In this document: in pieces, positions 7,876 to 16,145 of the stretch | Layout: every line of letters starts with the position of its first letter | Position numbering within the stretch: the first letter of the stretch is position 1 | Source: Aromatoleum evansii | GTDB lineage: Bacteria; Pseudomonadota; Gammaproteobacteria; Burkholderiales; Rhodocyclaceae | Assembly: GCF_012910805.1 (NCBI RefSeq) | Contig: NZ_WTVK01000003.1 | Coordinates: 1-64,000 of the forward strand | Reading direction: 5' to 3' | DNA length: 64,000 nucleotides | Position numbers and translations under genes: made by a program | The notes under the pieces: generated by a model | The model's database searches: none | What the model saw: only the letters and a program-made list of their open reading frames with translations | What the model was told of the DNA's origin: nothing

Positions 7876-9563
7876 TGCTATGGAAAGCGCTCGGCGCCGC
7901 GCGTGAGCTGACACGCGCCCACGACATCGCCGCCGTCCTCATACGCTACGGCTTCGGCGATCTCGTACGCCGCATAGGCCTTGCCGACACGCTCGAGCGC
8001 GCCGGCAAGGCGCTGCACTGGACCGAGCCCGAGGAACTGGCGCGCCTCGAACCCCCAGCACGCGTGCGCCGGGCCTTTGAAGAGCTCGGCCCGACCTTCA
8101 TCAAGCTCGGCCAGATTCTCGCCACCCGCGTCGACCTGTTTTCCCCGGACTGGATTACCGAATTCGGCCGTCTGCAGGATGCCGCCCCGGCCGTTCCCTT
8201 CGACCAGGTGCGAGCGCAGCTCACCGAGGATCTAGGTGAATCGCCCGAAAGCGCCTTCGCCGAACTCGACACCGAGCCGCTCGCTGCCGCCTCCCTCGCG
8301 CAGGTCTACCGCGCCCGACTGCATGACGGCCGTCCGGTGATCCTCAAGGTGCGCCGGCCCGGCATTCGCCCGACCATCGAGGCCGACCTGCGGCTGCTCG
8401 CCCGCCTCGCCGAGATCATCGAGGCCGAAGCGCCCGACCTGCGCCGCTACCGTCCCTGCCAGGTCGTGCGCGAGTTCACGCTGTCGCTGCGCCGCGAGAT
8501 CGACTTCGCCGCCGAGTGTCGCTACGCCGAACGCGTCGCGGCGAGTTTCATCGGCCACCCGGAGATCGTCATCCCGCGGGTGCACTGGCAGTGGTGCGGC
8601 GAGCGCCTGAATGTTCAGGACTACGTCGACGGCATCCCCGGCCGCGACCTGGCCGCCGTCGATGCCGCCGGGCTGGAACGCAAGCTCCTCGCCCGACGCG
8701 GCGCATCCGCGGTGCTGAAGATGATGCTGGAGGACGGTTTCTTCCACGCCGACCCCCACCCCGGCAACGTGTTCTACCTGCACGGCAACCGCATCGCCTT
8801 CATCGATTTCGGCATGGTCGGGCGGCTTTCGGAGACGCGCCGCTACGAGCTCGCGATGCTGCTCAACGGCCTCGTCTCGAACGACGCCGCCACCGTGGCC
8901 GACGTCCTGCTCGAATGGCGCGACGCCGAAGCGCCGGAAACGGAGCCGGAACGCCTGCGCCATGAGATCGACACCTTCGTCGACCAGTACAAGGGCATCC
9001 CCCTCAAGCAACTCGACCTCGGCGCGATGCTGTCCGACCTCGTGATGATCCTGCGCGAGCATGGAATTGCCCTGCCCTCGGACCTGTCCCTGCTGATCAA
9101 GGCCTTCATCACGCTGGAAGGCATGGGGCGCCAGCTTGATCCGGACTTCGACATGGGCGCCGAAGCCGCCCCCTTCCTGCGGCGCGTGCTGCTCGCCCAC
9201 CACGCCCCTGCCGCGGTGGCCAAACGCGGCTGGCGCACACTGGCCCAGGCCATGGATCTCGTCACCGGCCTGCCGCGCGACCTCAGCCAGCTCCTGCGTT
9301 CGGCCCGGCGCGGCAAACTCCAGGTGCAGGTCGACATCGTTTCGCTCAAACGCCTCGGGGATCAAGTCGACCGTGCGGCCACGCGCATGACGATCGGGAT
9401 CGTCACCGCGGCGCTGATCATCGGCTCGGCCATCGTCATGACCGTGGTGGGCGATCCCGGTTTCGCCGCGCTGGATACGCTGGGGCTGCTGGGCTTCGCC
9501 GGGGCCGTGGCGGGCGGAGTGGCGCTGCTCCTGTCGATCTGGCACGGCGGACGTGGGGAATGA
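7875..9563 (+). CDS. UbiB/ABC1 (AarF) family atypical kinase
   Basis: 562 aa. ABC1-family proteins are atypical kinase/ATPases linked to ubiquinone and lipid metabolism. The family signature F-I-K-L-G-Q (KxGQ) lies near residue 75, A-A-A-S-L-A-Q-V-Y (alanine-rich loop) near 138, the invariant Lys in V-I-L-K-V near 157, H-A-D-P-H-P-G-N near 292, and I-D-F-G-M-V-G-R-L near 311. Two C-terminal hydrophobic segments (about 500-520 and 533-556) should anchor it in the inner membrane, as in UbiB. E. coli UbiB is 546 aa. I do not assign ubiB because the usual ubiE-ubiJ-ubiB neighbours are absent and a second paralogue may exist elsewhere. Confidence 0.88.
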   Translation: MLWKALGAARELTRAHDIAAVLIRYGFGDLVRRIGLADTLERAGKALHWTEPEELARLEPPARVRRAFEELGPTFIKLGQILATRVDLFSPDWITEFGRLQDAAPAVPFDQVRAQLTEDLGESPESAFAELDTEPLAAASLAQVYRARLHDGRPVILKVRRPGIRPTIEADLRLLARLAEIIEAEAPDLRRYRPCQVVREFTLSLRREIDFAAECRYAERVAASFIGHPEIVIPRVHWQWCGERLNVQDYVDGIPGRDLAAVDAAGLERKLLARRGASAVLKMMLEDGFFHADPHPGNVFYLHGNRIAFIDFGMVGRLSETRRYELAMLLNGLVSNDAATVADVLLEWRDAEAPETEPERLRHEIDTFVDQYKGIPLKQLDLGAMLSDLVMILREHGIALPSDLSLLIKAFITLEGMGRQLDPDFDMGAEAAPFLRRVLLAHHAPAAVAKRGWRTLAQAMDLVTGLPRDLSQLLRSARRGKLQVQVDIVSLKRLGDQVDRAATRMTIGIVTAALIIGSAIVMTVVGDPGFAALDTLGLLGFAGAVAGGVALLLSIWHGGRGE

Positions 9564-9579
9564 CCCGCCATGATCAACG

Positions 9580-9667
9580 CGGCAACCGAATGGATCACCC
9601 CCTTCGCCCCGAGCCTGTCCTGTGCGAAGTCAAAGGGTTGAGCCCGAACGGAGGCATTCGATTGCCG
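9580..9667. repeat. Dispersed REP-like palindromic element, copy 1
   Basis: The 88 bp between ubiB-like and the convergent ABC ATPase have 13-nt inverted ends (CGGCAACCGAATG at 9580-9592; CATTCGATTGCCG at 9655-9667, one mismatch). The interior contains a diverged form of the common proteobacterial GAGC-CTGTC ... GAGCCCGAACGG sequence. A second copy with the same end arms is at 60834-60932, also between convergent genes. It may act as a bidirectional terminator. Confidence 0.75.
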
Positions 9668-9672
9668 CCTTG

Positions 9673-10380
9673 TCAAACCCCACGCCCCTCGCCCGCCTCT
9701 TCGTAGGTTCGTCCGTCGCGGATGCGATACAGGCGGCGGAAGGTCGGGATGATCTTCTCGTCGTGCGTCACGACGATGATCGCGGTGCGATACTGCTCCG
9801 CCATCCGGTTGAGGATGCGCACCACGTTCAGCGCACGCTCGCTGTCGAGCGGCGCGGTGGGTTCGTCGGCGAGCACGACCGGCGGCCGGTTCACCAGCGC
9901 CCGCGCGATCGCCACGCGTTGCTGCTCGCCGCCCGAGAGTTCCGACGGCGCCGCCTTCGCGCGATGCCCGACGTCGAGCGCCTCGAGCAGCTCGACGGCC
10001 TGCCGACGTGCCTCGCGGTTCGACTTGCCGGCCAGCATCGGCAACAGCGCGACGTTGTCGGTCACGTCCAGGAAGGGAATCAGATACGGTGCCTGGAACA
10101 CGAAACCGATGTTGTCGCGCCGCAGGCTGCGCAGGTCGCGAATCTTCCAGCCGCCGTCGAACGCCGTCCGCCCGCCCAACGCCATGTATCCCGCCGTCGG
10201 CTCGATCACCGCCCCGAGGCACTTCAGCAGCGTGCTCTTGCCCGAACCGCTCGGCCCGATCAGACCGACCACCTCGCCGGGCGCGATCCTCATGTCGACG
10301 CCCTTCAGCGCATCGACCGCGGCATCCCCCTCGCCGTAACGCTTGCTCAAGCCCCTGACTTCGATCGCCGGCATGTCCAT
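9673..10380 (-). CDS. ABC exporter ATP-binding protein (LolD/MacB/DevA type)
   Basis: 235 aa from the ATG at 10380 (10374 is an equally plausible start; a TTG further upstream lies inside a repeat and is unlikely). Walker A G-P-S-G-S-G-K-S-T near residue 37, Q-loop in F-V-F-Q-A-P-Y, signature L-S-G-G-E-Q-Q-R near 138, Walker B V-V-L-A-D-E-P-T-A and switch V-V-T-H-D-E-K. The spaced dimer motif reads A-P-L-D rather than the usual G-x-L-D. This class drives mechanotransmission exporters with an FtsX-type permease and a periplasmic adaptor; both are the preceding genes of the same minus-strand operon. Last gene of the tetR-hlyD-permease-ATPase set... transcription order is tetR, adaptor, permease, ATPase. 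Confidence 0.9.
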   Translation of the reverse strand: MDMPAIEVRGLSKRYGEGDAAVDALKGVDMRIAPGEVVGLIGPSGSGKSTLLKCLGAVIEPTAGYMALGGRTAFDGGWKIRDLRSLRRDNIGFVFQAPYLIPFLDVTDNVALLPMLAGKSNREARRQAVELLEALDVGHRAKAAPSELSGGEQQRVAIARALVNRPPVVLADEPTAPLDSERALNVVRILNRMAEQYRTAIIVVTHDEKIIPTFRRLYRIRDGRTYEEAGEGRGV

Positions 10381-10460
10381 GTCAGTACCGCCGAGCCGTC
10401 TCAAGGTACTGACACGCCCCCTCGGGGGGCAGCGAGCGTAGCGAGCGTGGGGGCTGTTTC
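10381..10460. repeat. Repeat-rich spacer inside the ABC efflux operon
   Basis: This 80-bp spacer between permease and ATPase genes holds a perfect 9-bp inverted repeat (GTCAGTACC 10381-10389 / GGTACTGAC 10405-10413), a GC-rich CGCCCCCTCGGGGGGC hairpin, and a 9-bp tandem direct repeat AGCGAGCGT at 10431-10439 and 10440-10448. The block resembles dispersed intergenic repeats common in betaproteobacteria (from memory, not searched). In RNA it would form two hairpins before the ATPase start. Confidence 0.6.
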
Positions 10461-10463
10461 ATC

Positions 10464-11657
10464 CTAGCCCCCGATCGCCGTCGCGGGATCGACTTTCAGC
10501 GCGACCCGGATCGCCAGCAGGCTTGCGACCGCGCACACCACCATGGTCGCCAGCAGCCCGCGCACCGCGTCCCCCGGCAGCAACAGCACGTACTTCGGGA
10601 AATACGGCGCCCACAGCGTCGCCACCGTCTTGCCCATCACGAATCCGATCAGCCCGAGCCCGAGCGACTGCTGCAGGATCATCGCCGCGATCGTGCGGTT
10701 GCGTGTGCCGATCAGCTTCAGCACCGCCAGCTCGCGCACCTTGCCTAGCGTCATCGTGTAGATGATGAAGGACACGATCGCCGCACTCACGATCGCGAGG
10801 ATCACCAGGAAGGTCGCGATCTGCCGGGCCGAGGTCTCGATCAGCTTCGCGACGAGGATCTCCTCCATCTGCGCGCGCGTGTACGCCTCCAAATGCTTCC
10901 AACGGCGGATGTCATCGGCCACCCGCTCCGGATCATGGCCGTCGGCGACCCTGACCAGCACCGCATTCACGCTGCGGCTGGCCGCCTGCGTCGCCAGGAT
11001 CGCATCGAGCAGTCCCGGCACGCCCGGACGGTTCAGCGCCGGATTCGCCGCAGTGCGCGCGCGCTCGTTCACGATCGCATCGTTGTCCTTGAGGAACTGT
11101 GCCTCCTGGGCATCCTTGAGCGACAGGAACACCATCGGATCCCCGCTCGACGACACCATGCGCCGCGTGAGCCCCACGACCTCATACTCGTGCCGCCGGA
11201 TCCGCACCCGCTCGCCGAGTCGGAAGCCCGTGCGCACATCCGCAACCACCTCGTAATGGCTGCGCACGATGCGACGGCCGGCCACAAGGAAGGGCGGCTC
11301 GCCAGGGTGCCCCGGTTCGAAGCCCACCGCCATCACGCGCACGTCGCGCTCACCCTGCCGGATCTGCATCGTCAGGTAGGTCACGTTCGACGCCTCGGCC
11401 ACACCCGGCATTCCCACGATCGCGCGGTACACATCGTCGCGCAGGTTCGACGGCTCCGCATAGGGCCCCAAGGTCTCCTGCTGCACCACCCAGATATCCG
11501 CGCCGCTGCCGCGCATGAGCACCTGTGCGTCATCGACCATGCCGCGATAGATCCCCGCCATCGACAGCGTCACGCCAATCAGCAGGCCCAGCCCGACGCC
11601 GGTGAAGACGTACTTCGCCCAGTGGTGAAGAATGTCGCGTCCCGCAAGGCTGATCAT
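10464..11657 (-). CDS. FtsX-like/MacB-type ABC permease (DevC-like)
   Basis: 397 aa. One N-terminal membrane segment (about 14-34), a large periplasmic MacB_PCD-type domain (about 40-260), then three C-terminal hydrophobic segments (about 280-305, 325-345, 360-385) as in FtsX-fold permeases. The cytoplasmic loop after the second segment, with K-V-R-E-L-A-V-L-K-L-I-G-T-R-N-R, is the typical MacB/LolC coupling motif. Together with the adaptor and ATPase it forms an ABC exporter of the DevBCA/MacAB type that pushes substrates from periplasm through an outer-membrane channel; no TolC-type gene is present here. Start overlaps the adaptor stop by ATGA. Confidence 0.88.
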   Translation of the reverse strand: MISLAGRDILHHWAKYVFTGVGLGLLIGVTLSMAGIYRGMVDDAQVLMRGSGADIWVVQQETLGPYAEPSNLRDDVYRAIVGMPGVAEASNVTYLTMQIRQGERDVRVMAVGFEPGHPGEPPFLVAGRRIVRSHYEVVADVRTGFRLGERVRIRRHEYEVVGLTRRMVSSSGDPMVFLSLKDAQEAQFLKDNDAIVNERARTAANPALNRPGVPGLLDAILATQAASRSVNAVLVRVADGHDPERVADDIRRWKHLEAYTRAQMEEILVAKLIETSARQIATFLVILAIVSAAIVSFIIYTMTLGKVRELAVLKLIGTRNRTIAAMILQQSLGLGLIGFVMGKTVATLWAPYFPKYVLLLPGDAVRGLLATMVVCAVASLLAIRVALKVDPATAIGG

Positions 11658-12838
11658 CGCTGCACCGGAACCAGCGATTCGGTCGGACTCACCCGGTCAC
11701 CCGCCTCCAGTTCGCGCTCGCTATGGACGACGACGCGGTCGCCCGCCTGCAGTCCGTCGAGCACCGCGACCCGCCCGTCGAGCGCGGTTTCCCCCGTGCG
11801 CACCGGCACGAACGCCGCTGCCCCATCCGCAACGGTCCATACGCCGCGCCGTCCGCCGCGATCATGCACTGCCACCCCGGGCACCGCGAGCACCTCCGCG
11901 CCGCGGGTCGTCGCGATCGTCACCTCGGCCAGCTCCCCGAAGGCGAAATCCTGCAGCGTCTCATCGAACACGACCTGCACGATGCGCTCCTCCGTCACCG
12001 CGTCGCCATTGAGTTCGACACGAGAAACCCGGCCCGGCAAGCTCACCCCGGGCCGCGAACGCAGCACGATCGCAGCCGCCTGCCCGGCACGCACGCCGCC
12101 GGCGCGCCCCTGGTCGATCCGCGTCCGCACGCGCACGCTCGCGGGATCGACCATGCGCAGCACCGTCTGCCCGGCCACCAGCGTCGTTCCCGGCTCCGCA
12201 TCGCGCGCCGTCACCACCCCCGCCACCGGCGCCACAAGGCGCACATTCGCCCGTTGCCGCTCCACCGCCACCCGCTCGGCCTCCAGCCGCGCCACATCCA
12301 TTCGCGCCGCGTCGAGCTGCGCCCGCGCAGCCTGCAACTGGGCGCCAGCGGAATCCGCCTCCTGCCGCTTCGCCTCCACCGCCGCATCGCTGAAGAAGGC
12401 CTGCTCGCCGAGCGACGCATAGCGTCGCGCGTTCCGCCCCGCGAGCGCCTGCCGCACTTCGGCATCGCGCACCTGCGCCTGCGCCGCATCCAGGGCATGA
12501 ACGGCGCGTGCCGACGCCGCCCGCGACGCCGAAAGACGCGCGTCCAGTTCAACCGGGTCCATCTCCGCGAGCAACTGTCCCGCCCGCACCTCGCTCCCCA
12601 CGTCCGCGTGCACCGCGAGCACGCGCCCCGGAACCGTCGGCCCGATCGCGTAACTCCTCTCCGCCTCGACCGTGCCGACGCCGAACACTGCGTTCTCGAA
12701 CGCCCCGCGCTCGACCGTCGCCATCGTCACCCGCACTGGCGCGAACGGTCCGCTCCGAACCATCAACAGGATGAAACCTGCCAGCAGGCCGAGCCCGAGG
12801 ATGGACAGCACCACCATTCGCACCATCGGCCGCCTCAT
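11654..12838 (-). CDS. HlyD/MacA-type periplasmic adaptor subunit
   Basis: 394 aa. An N-terminal hydrophobic anchor (about 8-26) is followed by a biotinyl-lipoyl-like half motif (P-T-V-P-G-R-V-L-A-V-H-A-D-V-G-S-E-V-R-A-G-Q near 68-88), a long Ala/Gln/Arg helical hairpin (about 95-210), the second lipoyl half (A-P-V-A-G-V-V-T-A-R-D-A near 207) and beta-barrel/membrane-proximal domains. This is the membrane fusion protein of the ABC exporter encoded downstream. Its start overlaps the tetR stop (ATGA at 12835-12838), so the regulator and pump are in one transcript. Substrate unknown. Confidence 0.9.
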   Translation of the reverse strand: MRRPMVRMVVLSILGLGLLAGFILLMVRSGPFAPVRVTMATVERGAFENAVFGVGTVEAERSYAIGPTVPGRVLAVHADVGSEVRAGQLLAEMDPVELDARLSASRAASARAVHALDAAQAQVRDAEVRQALAGRNARRYASLGEQAFFSDAAVEAKRQEADSAGAQLQAARAQLDAARMDVARLEAERVAVERQRANVRLVAPVAGVVTARDAEPGTTLVAGQTVLRMVDPASVRVRTRIDQGRAGGVRAGQAAAIVLRSRPGVSLPGRVSRVELNGDAVTEERIVQVVFDETLQDFAFGELAEVTIATTRGAEVLAVPGVAVHDRGGRRGVWTVADGAAAFVPVRTGETALDGRVAVLDGLQAGDRVVVHSERELEAGDRVSPTESLVPVQR

Positions 12839-13446
12839 GCCCGCCTCCCCGCGATCCCCGACAGATAGACCTCGAACACCCCATCCGCCGACTCTTCCAC
12901 CCCGCGCATCCCTCCGGCGAGCATCGATTGCATCACCAGTCCCTGGATCGCACCGACGAACAGAGTCGCGGCGTGCTCCACATTGAGCTCACGCCCGACG
13001 ACTTCCCCCTCCCTCGCGCATTTCAGGACCTGCAACAAGGTGCCCCGGTAACTGCCGAGCAGCGCCCGGATGCGCCGCTTCACCGCGCTGTCGCCCGGCT
13101 GCTGCAGTTCGTGGAAGATCAGGCGCGGCGCGCCGGGGTGAGCAACGGCAAAACCGATATGCGCGCGAAACATCGCACGGAGCTGCTCTATCGGCTCGCT
13201 GCTAGAAAGCGATGCCTCCTCGACCGCTCCCAGCAGGTTCTCTTCGATCCAGTCAGCCACCGCCAGCCAGATCGCTTCCTTGGTCGGGAAATGGCGGAAA
13301 ACCGCCCCTTGCGTCAGCTGCATGGCGGCCGCAATGCGTACGGTGGTGACGTCCGCAGGGCTGCTTTCGGCCGCCAGCTCGAGCACGGCCTTAACGATCT
13401 CGGCTCGCCTGAGTTCCGTCGAGCGCCGGATGCGCGGGGAGTCCAT
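12835..13446 (-). CDS. TetR family repressor of the ABC efflux operon
   Basis: 203 aa. N-terminal TetR helix-turn-helix at about residues 14-62 with R-I-A-A-A-M-Q-L-T-Q-G-A-V-F-R-H-F-P-T-K-E as the recognition part. The C-terminal ligand/dimerisation half is helical and divergent, as usual. It is the first gene of the minus-strand operon that continues into adaptor, permease and ATPase, and a clean dyad overlaps its promoter, so autorepression relieved by a toxic ligand is the natural reading. Ligand not predictable. Confidence 0.88.
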   Translation of the reverse strand: MDSPRIRRSTELRRAEIVKAVLELAAESSPADVTTVRIAAAMQLTQGAVFRHFPTKEAIWLAVADWIEENLLGAVEEASLSSSEPIEQLRAMFRAHIGFAVAHPGAPRLIFHELQQPGDSAVKRRIRALLGSYRGTLLQVLKCAREGEVVGRELNVEHAATLFVGAIQGLVMQSMLAGGMRGVEESADGVFEVYLSGIAGRRA

Positions 13447-13458
13447 CGCGACACCTTG

Positions 13459-13480
13459 CTAGTAAGTAATTGCTTACTAG
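13459..13480. promoter_or_regulatory. Inverted-repeat operator of the TetR efflux operon
   Basis: Perfect 8-bp arms CTAGTAAG (13459-13466) and CTTACTAG (13473-13480) flank a 6-bp AT-rich spacer, 12 bp before the tetR ATG. On the minus strand a TATACT hexamer (about 13484-13489) sits just upstream and could be the -10, which would put the dyad over the transcription start. The site is AT-rich in an otherwise GC-rich stretch. Confidence 0.7.
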
Positions 13481-13550
13481 CTTAGTATAAGAAAAATACG
13501 ATGTACACCCGTCAGATCTGCCTCATCCCGCACGGGGACGCAGGGGGGAC

Positions 13551-13615
13551 GAAATCCCGCGGTCGCGATGAGGCTCGCCGCGGGGCGATGTCTGCGCCCG
13601 ATGTGGCGGGATTTC
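13551..13615. repeat. Inverted repeat in the radA-tetR gap
   Basis: GAAATCCCGC (13551-13560) and GCGGGATTTC (13606-13615) form perfect 10-bp arms around a 45-nt loop that itself is GC-rich. The element lies 61 bp beyond the radA stop and could be a radA transcript end structure or a dispersed repeat; no T-run follows. The remainder of 13447-13676 shows only the tetR promoter and operator. Confidence 0.45.
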
Positions 13616-13676
13616 ATCGCGCCCTGCCCGGACTCGTGCGATCGCCTTGAAGCTCCACCGCGCCTGCCGAAAGACC

Positions 13677-15053
13677 TCAGGCTTCGATCTCGCGCGCCTG
13701 TTCGATCGCTTCCTCGATCCGGTCCACCGCAATCACCCGCATGCCGGCGATCGCCTGTTTGGGCGCATTGGCCTTCGGGATGATTGCGACCGTGAAGCCG
13801 AGTTTCGCCGCCTCCTTCAGGCGCTCCTGCCCGCGCGGCGCAGGCCGGATCTCGCCCGCCAGGCCCACCTCGCCGAACACCACCAGCTCGCGCGGCAGCG
13901 CCCGGCTGCGCAAGGACGACACGATTGCCAGCAGCACCGCGAGGTCCGCCGCCGGTTCGGCGATCTTCACGCCGCCCACGGCATTCACGAACACGTCCTG
14001 GTCGAAGCACACCACGCCCGCATGGCGATGCAGCACCGCGAGCAGCATCGCCAGCCGGTTCTGCTCGAGTCCCACCGACAGGCGGCGCGGATTCGGGCTG
14101 TGCGCGCCGTCCACCAGCGCCTGGATCTCCACCAGCAGCGGCCGCGTGCCCTCCTGCGTCACCAGCACGCAGCTGCCCGCCACCTGCTGGCTGTGCTGCG
14201 ACAGGAAGATCGCCGACGGATTGCTCACGCCGCGCAGGCCGCGCTCCGTCATCGCGAACACGCCCAGCTCGTTCACCGCGCCAAAGCGGTTCTTGAACGC
14301 GCGCACGAGGCGGAAGCTCGAATGCGTATCCCCCTCGAAGTACAGCACCGTATCGACGATGTGCTCCAGCACGCGCGGCCCCGCGAGCGTGCCGTCCTTG
14401 GTCACGTGGCCGACCATGATCAGGCTCGTGCCGCTCTGCTTCGCGAAGCGCGTGAGCTGCGCCGCACACTCGCGCACCTGCGCCACCGAGCCGGGCGCCG
14501 ACTGCAGCGCCTCCGAATACACCGTCTGGATCGAGTCGATCACCGCGATGCGCGGCTTCGACTCCTTCAGCGTCGCGAGGATGCGCTCGAGGTTGATCTC
14601 CGGCAGCAGCTTCAGCCCCGCCGGATCGAGCTGCAGGCGCTGCGCCCGCAGCGCCACCTGCTCGCCCGACTCCTCGCCGCTCACATAGATCGCCGCCTGC
14701 TGCGTCGCGAGCGCCGACAGCGCCTGCAGCAGCAGCGTCGACTTGCCGATGCCGGGATCGCCGCCGATCAGCACCACGCCACCGGAAACCAGGCCGCCGC
14801 CGAGCACGCGGTCGAATTCCTCGATCCCCGTCGGCGTGCGCGGCTCCTCGCGCGGCTCGAGCTCCGCGAGCGACTGCAGCCTGCCCGTCGTGCCGGCCAA
14901 GGCCGCGAACCGGCTGCTGCCCGGCGCCGTCGCCTCGATCACTGTCTCGACCAGCGTGTTCCAGCCCTTGCACTGCGGACACTGGCCCTGCCAGCGCGGC
15001 GCCTGCCCCCCGCACTCGCTGCAGACGAAGCTCGTCTTCGCCTTCGCCATCAC
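13677..15053 (-). CDS. radA: DNA repair protein RadA
   Basis: 458 aa, matching the ~460 aa family length. RadA is a RecA-like hexameric helicase that drives branch migration in recombination repair. The N-terminal zinc finger C-S-E-C-G-G and C-P-Q-C-K-G lies at residues 11-31, Walker A G-G-D-P-G-I-G-K-S-T near 97, Walker B I-A-V-I-D-S-I-Q near 173, the RadA-specific K-N-R-F-G motif near 259, and a C-terminal Lon-protease-like domain (about 290-450) without the catalytic dyad. The start overlaps the LysR gene stop (ATGA at 15050-15053). Confidence 0.96.
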   Translation of the reverse strand: MMAKAKTSFVCSECGGQAPRWQGQCPQCKGWNTLVETVIEATAPGSSRFAALAGTTGRLQSLAELEPREEPRTPTGIEEFDRVLGGGLVSGGVVLIGGDPGIGKSTLLLQALSALATQQAAIYVSGEESGEQVALRAQRLQLDPAGLKLLPEINLERILATLKESKPRIAVIDSIQTVYSEALQSAPGSVAQVRECAAQLTRFAKQSGTSLIMVGHVTKDGTLAGPRVLEHIVDTVLYFEGDTHSSFRLVRAFKNRFGAVNELGVFAMTERGLRGVSNPSAIFLSQHSQQVAGSCVLVTQEGTRPLLVEIQALVDGAHSPNPRRLSVGLEQNRLAMLLAVLHRHAGVVCFDQDVFVNAVGGVKIAEPAADLAVLLAIVSSLRSRALPRELVVFGEVGLAGEIRPAPRGQERLKEAAKLGFTVAIIPKANAPKQAIAGMRVIAVDRIEEAIEQAREIEA

Positions 15054-15967
15054 GCGCTCACGTCATCGGCCGCCATGCGTTTGAACTCCGCGACTGCATA
15101 TTCCGCGAAGGTCGTGATCAGTCGGGAACGGAACTTGTCGCGCGGCACGATCACCTCGAGCGGCGTGTATTGCCGCGGCTCCAGCGGAATCCCGATCAGG
15201 CGCCCCTCGCGGATGTCGCGCTGGATCGCCGCGCGCGACGCGATCGCGAACCCCATGCCCTCGGCCGCCAGATGCTTTACCGTCGCAAGGCTTCCCAGCT
15301 CCGCGCAGATCGTCAGCTCGTCGATGCCGATGCCCGCGGCGGCAAAGAAATCCTCCGCCAGCACGCGGATCGCGTTGCCAGGATCGCGCGTGATCAACGG
15401 ATGATCCTTCAGCACCTTGGCGCTGAGGCTCTTGTGCTTCGCCAGCGCATCCTTCGGGGAGCAGATCACGAACAGTTCATCGCGCGTCGCCGTCATGCGC
15501 TCGATCGCCGGCTGTTCCGAAACGATCTCGATCAGCCCGAGGTCGAGCTCGCGCGACGCGACGCGATCCTCGGTCAGCTGCGAGTTCCCGACCACCACGC
15601 GCGGCACCACGCGCGGATACTTGCGCTTGAAGCCTTCCAGCAGCTGCGGCAGCCAGTACGCCGCGATCGTCGTGCTGGTCCCGATGTTGAGCGCCCCGCC
15701 GAGCTCGTCGGTCAGTTCCGACACCCTCGACTCGAGCTCGTCCGACAGATCCAGGATCCGGTCCGCGTAGGCGAGCACCACCTCCCCGGCCGGCGTCAGG
15801 CTCACGCGCCCGTGCCCGCGCTCGAGCAGGCGCGTGTTGAAATGCTCCTCCAGCTGCTTGATCTGGAAGGTCACGGCCGGCTGGGTCATGAAAAGATGTT
15901 CCGCGGCCCGGGTGAAGGAACCGTACTTGGCCACGGCGCTGAATACCTGAAGTCTGCGATCAGCCAC
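15050..15967 (-). CDS. LysR family transcriptional regulator
   Basis: 305 aa from the GTG at 15967, chosen because GGAG lies 6 nt upstream and the protein then begins M-A-D-R-R-L-Q-V-F, as LysR proteins do; longer in-frame starts (to 16015) lack such support. The winged HTH spans about 3-62 with F-M-T-Q-P-A-V-T-F-Q-I-K-Q-L-E, followed by the effector-binding domain (about 90-295). Resembles the CysB/CysL/CbbR-like section of the family by overall look only. Divergent from lplT; a short dyad (CATAA-N7-TTATG, 15976-15992) overlaps its leader and is a possible autoregulatory LysR site. Effector unknown. Confidence 0.88.
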   Translation of the reverse strand: MADRRLQVFSAVAKYGSFTRAAEHLFMTQPAVTFQIKQLEEHFNTRLLERGHGRVSLTPAGEVVLAYADRILDLSDELESRVSELTDELGGALNIGTSTTIAAYWLPQLLEGFKRKYPRVVPRVVVGNSQLTEDRVASRELDLGLIEIVSEQPAIERMTATRDELFVICSPKDALAKHKSLSAKVLKDHPLITRDPGNAIRVLAEDFFAAAGIGIDELTICAELGSLATVKHLAAEGMGFAIASRAAIQRDIREGRLIGIPLEPRQYTPLEVIVPRDKFRSRLITTFAEYAVAEFKRMAADDVSA

Positions 15968-15975
15968 GGCAACTC

Positions 15976-15992
15976 CATAAGTCTCGTTTATG
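15976..15992. promoter_or_regulatory. Possible LysR-type dyad between lysR and lplT
   Basis: CATAA-N7-TTATG fits the loose T-N11-A LysR pattern and lies 8 bp before the lysR start. The motif is short and degenerate, so support is mainly positional. The rest of the 178-bp divergent gap holds a TATAAA hexamer at 16105-16110, 35 nt before lplT, that may be its -10. Confidence 0.35.
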
Positions 15993-16145
15993 CACTGCAT
16001 TAAAGCACAGCTCATGCGCTACGTGGTATGTCTGACAATCACCTGACATCTCCGCACGAATCGTGGCAATGAGCCAAATCACAACAAACAGACACATGTC
16101 GTGATATAAACCGCGCTTCACCTTCAGACGGCCGTCTCCCACCCG

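Noticed and set aside
5512-7914. 800-codon frame suggesting a long N-terminal extension of PepD
   Set aside because: The extra part is antisense to the DUF6781-like gene at 7201 and lies before the conserved PepD start.
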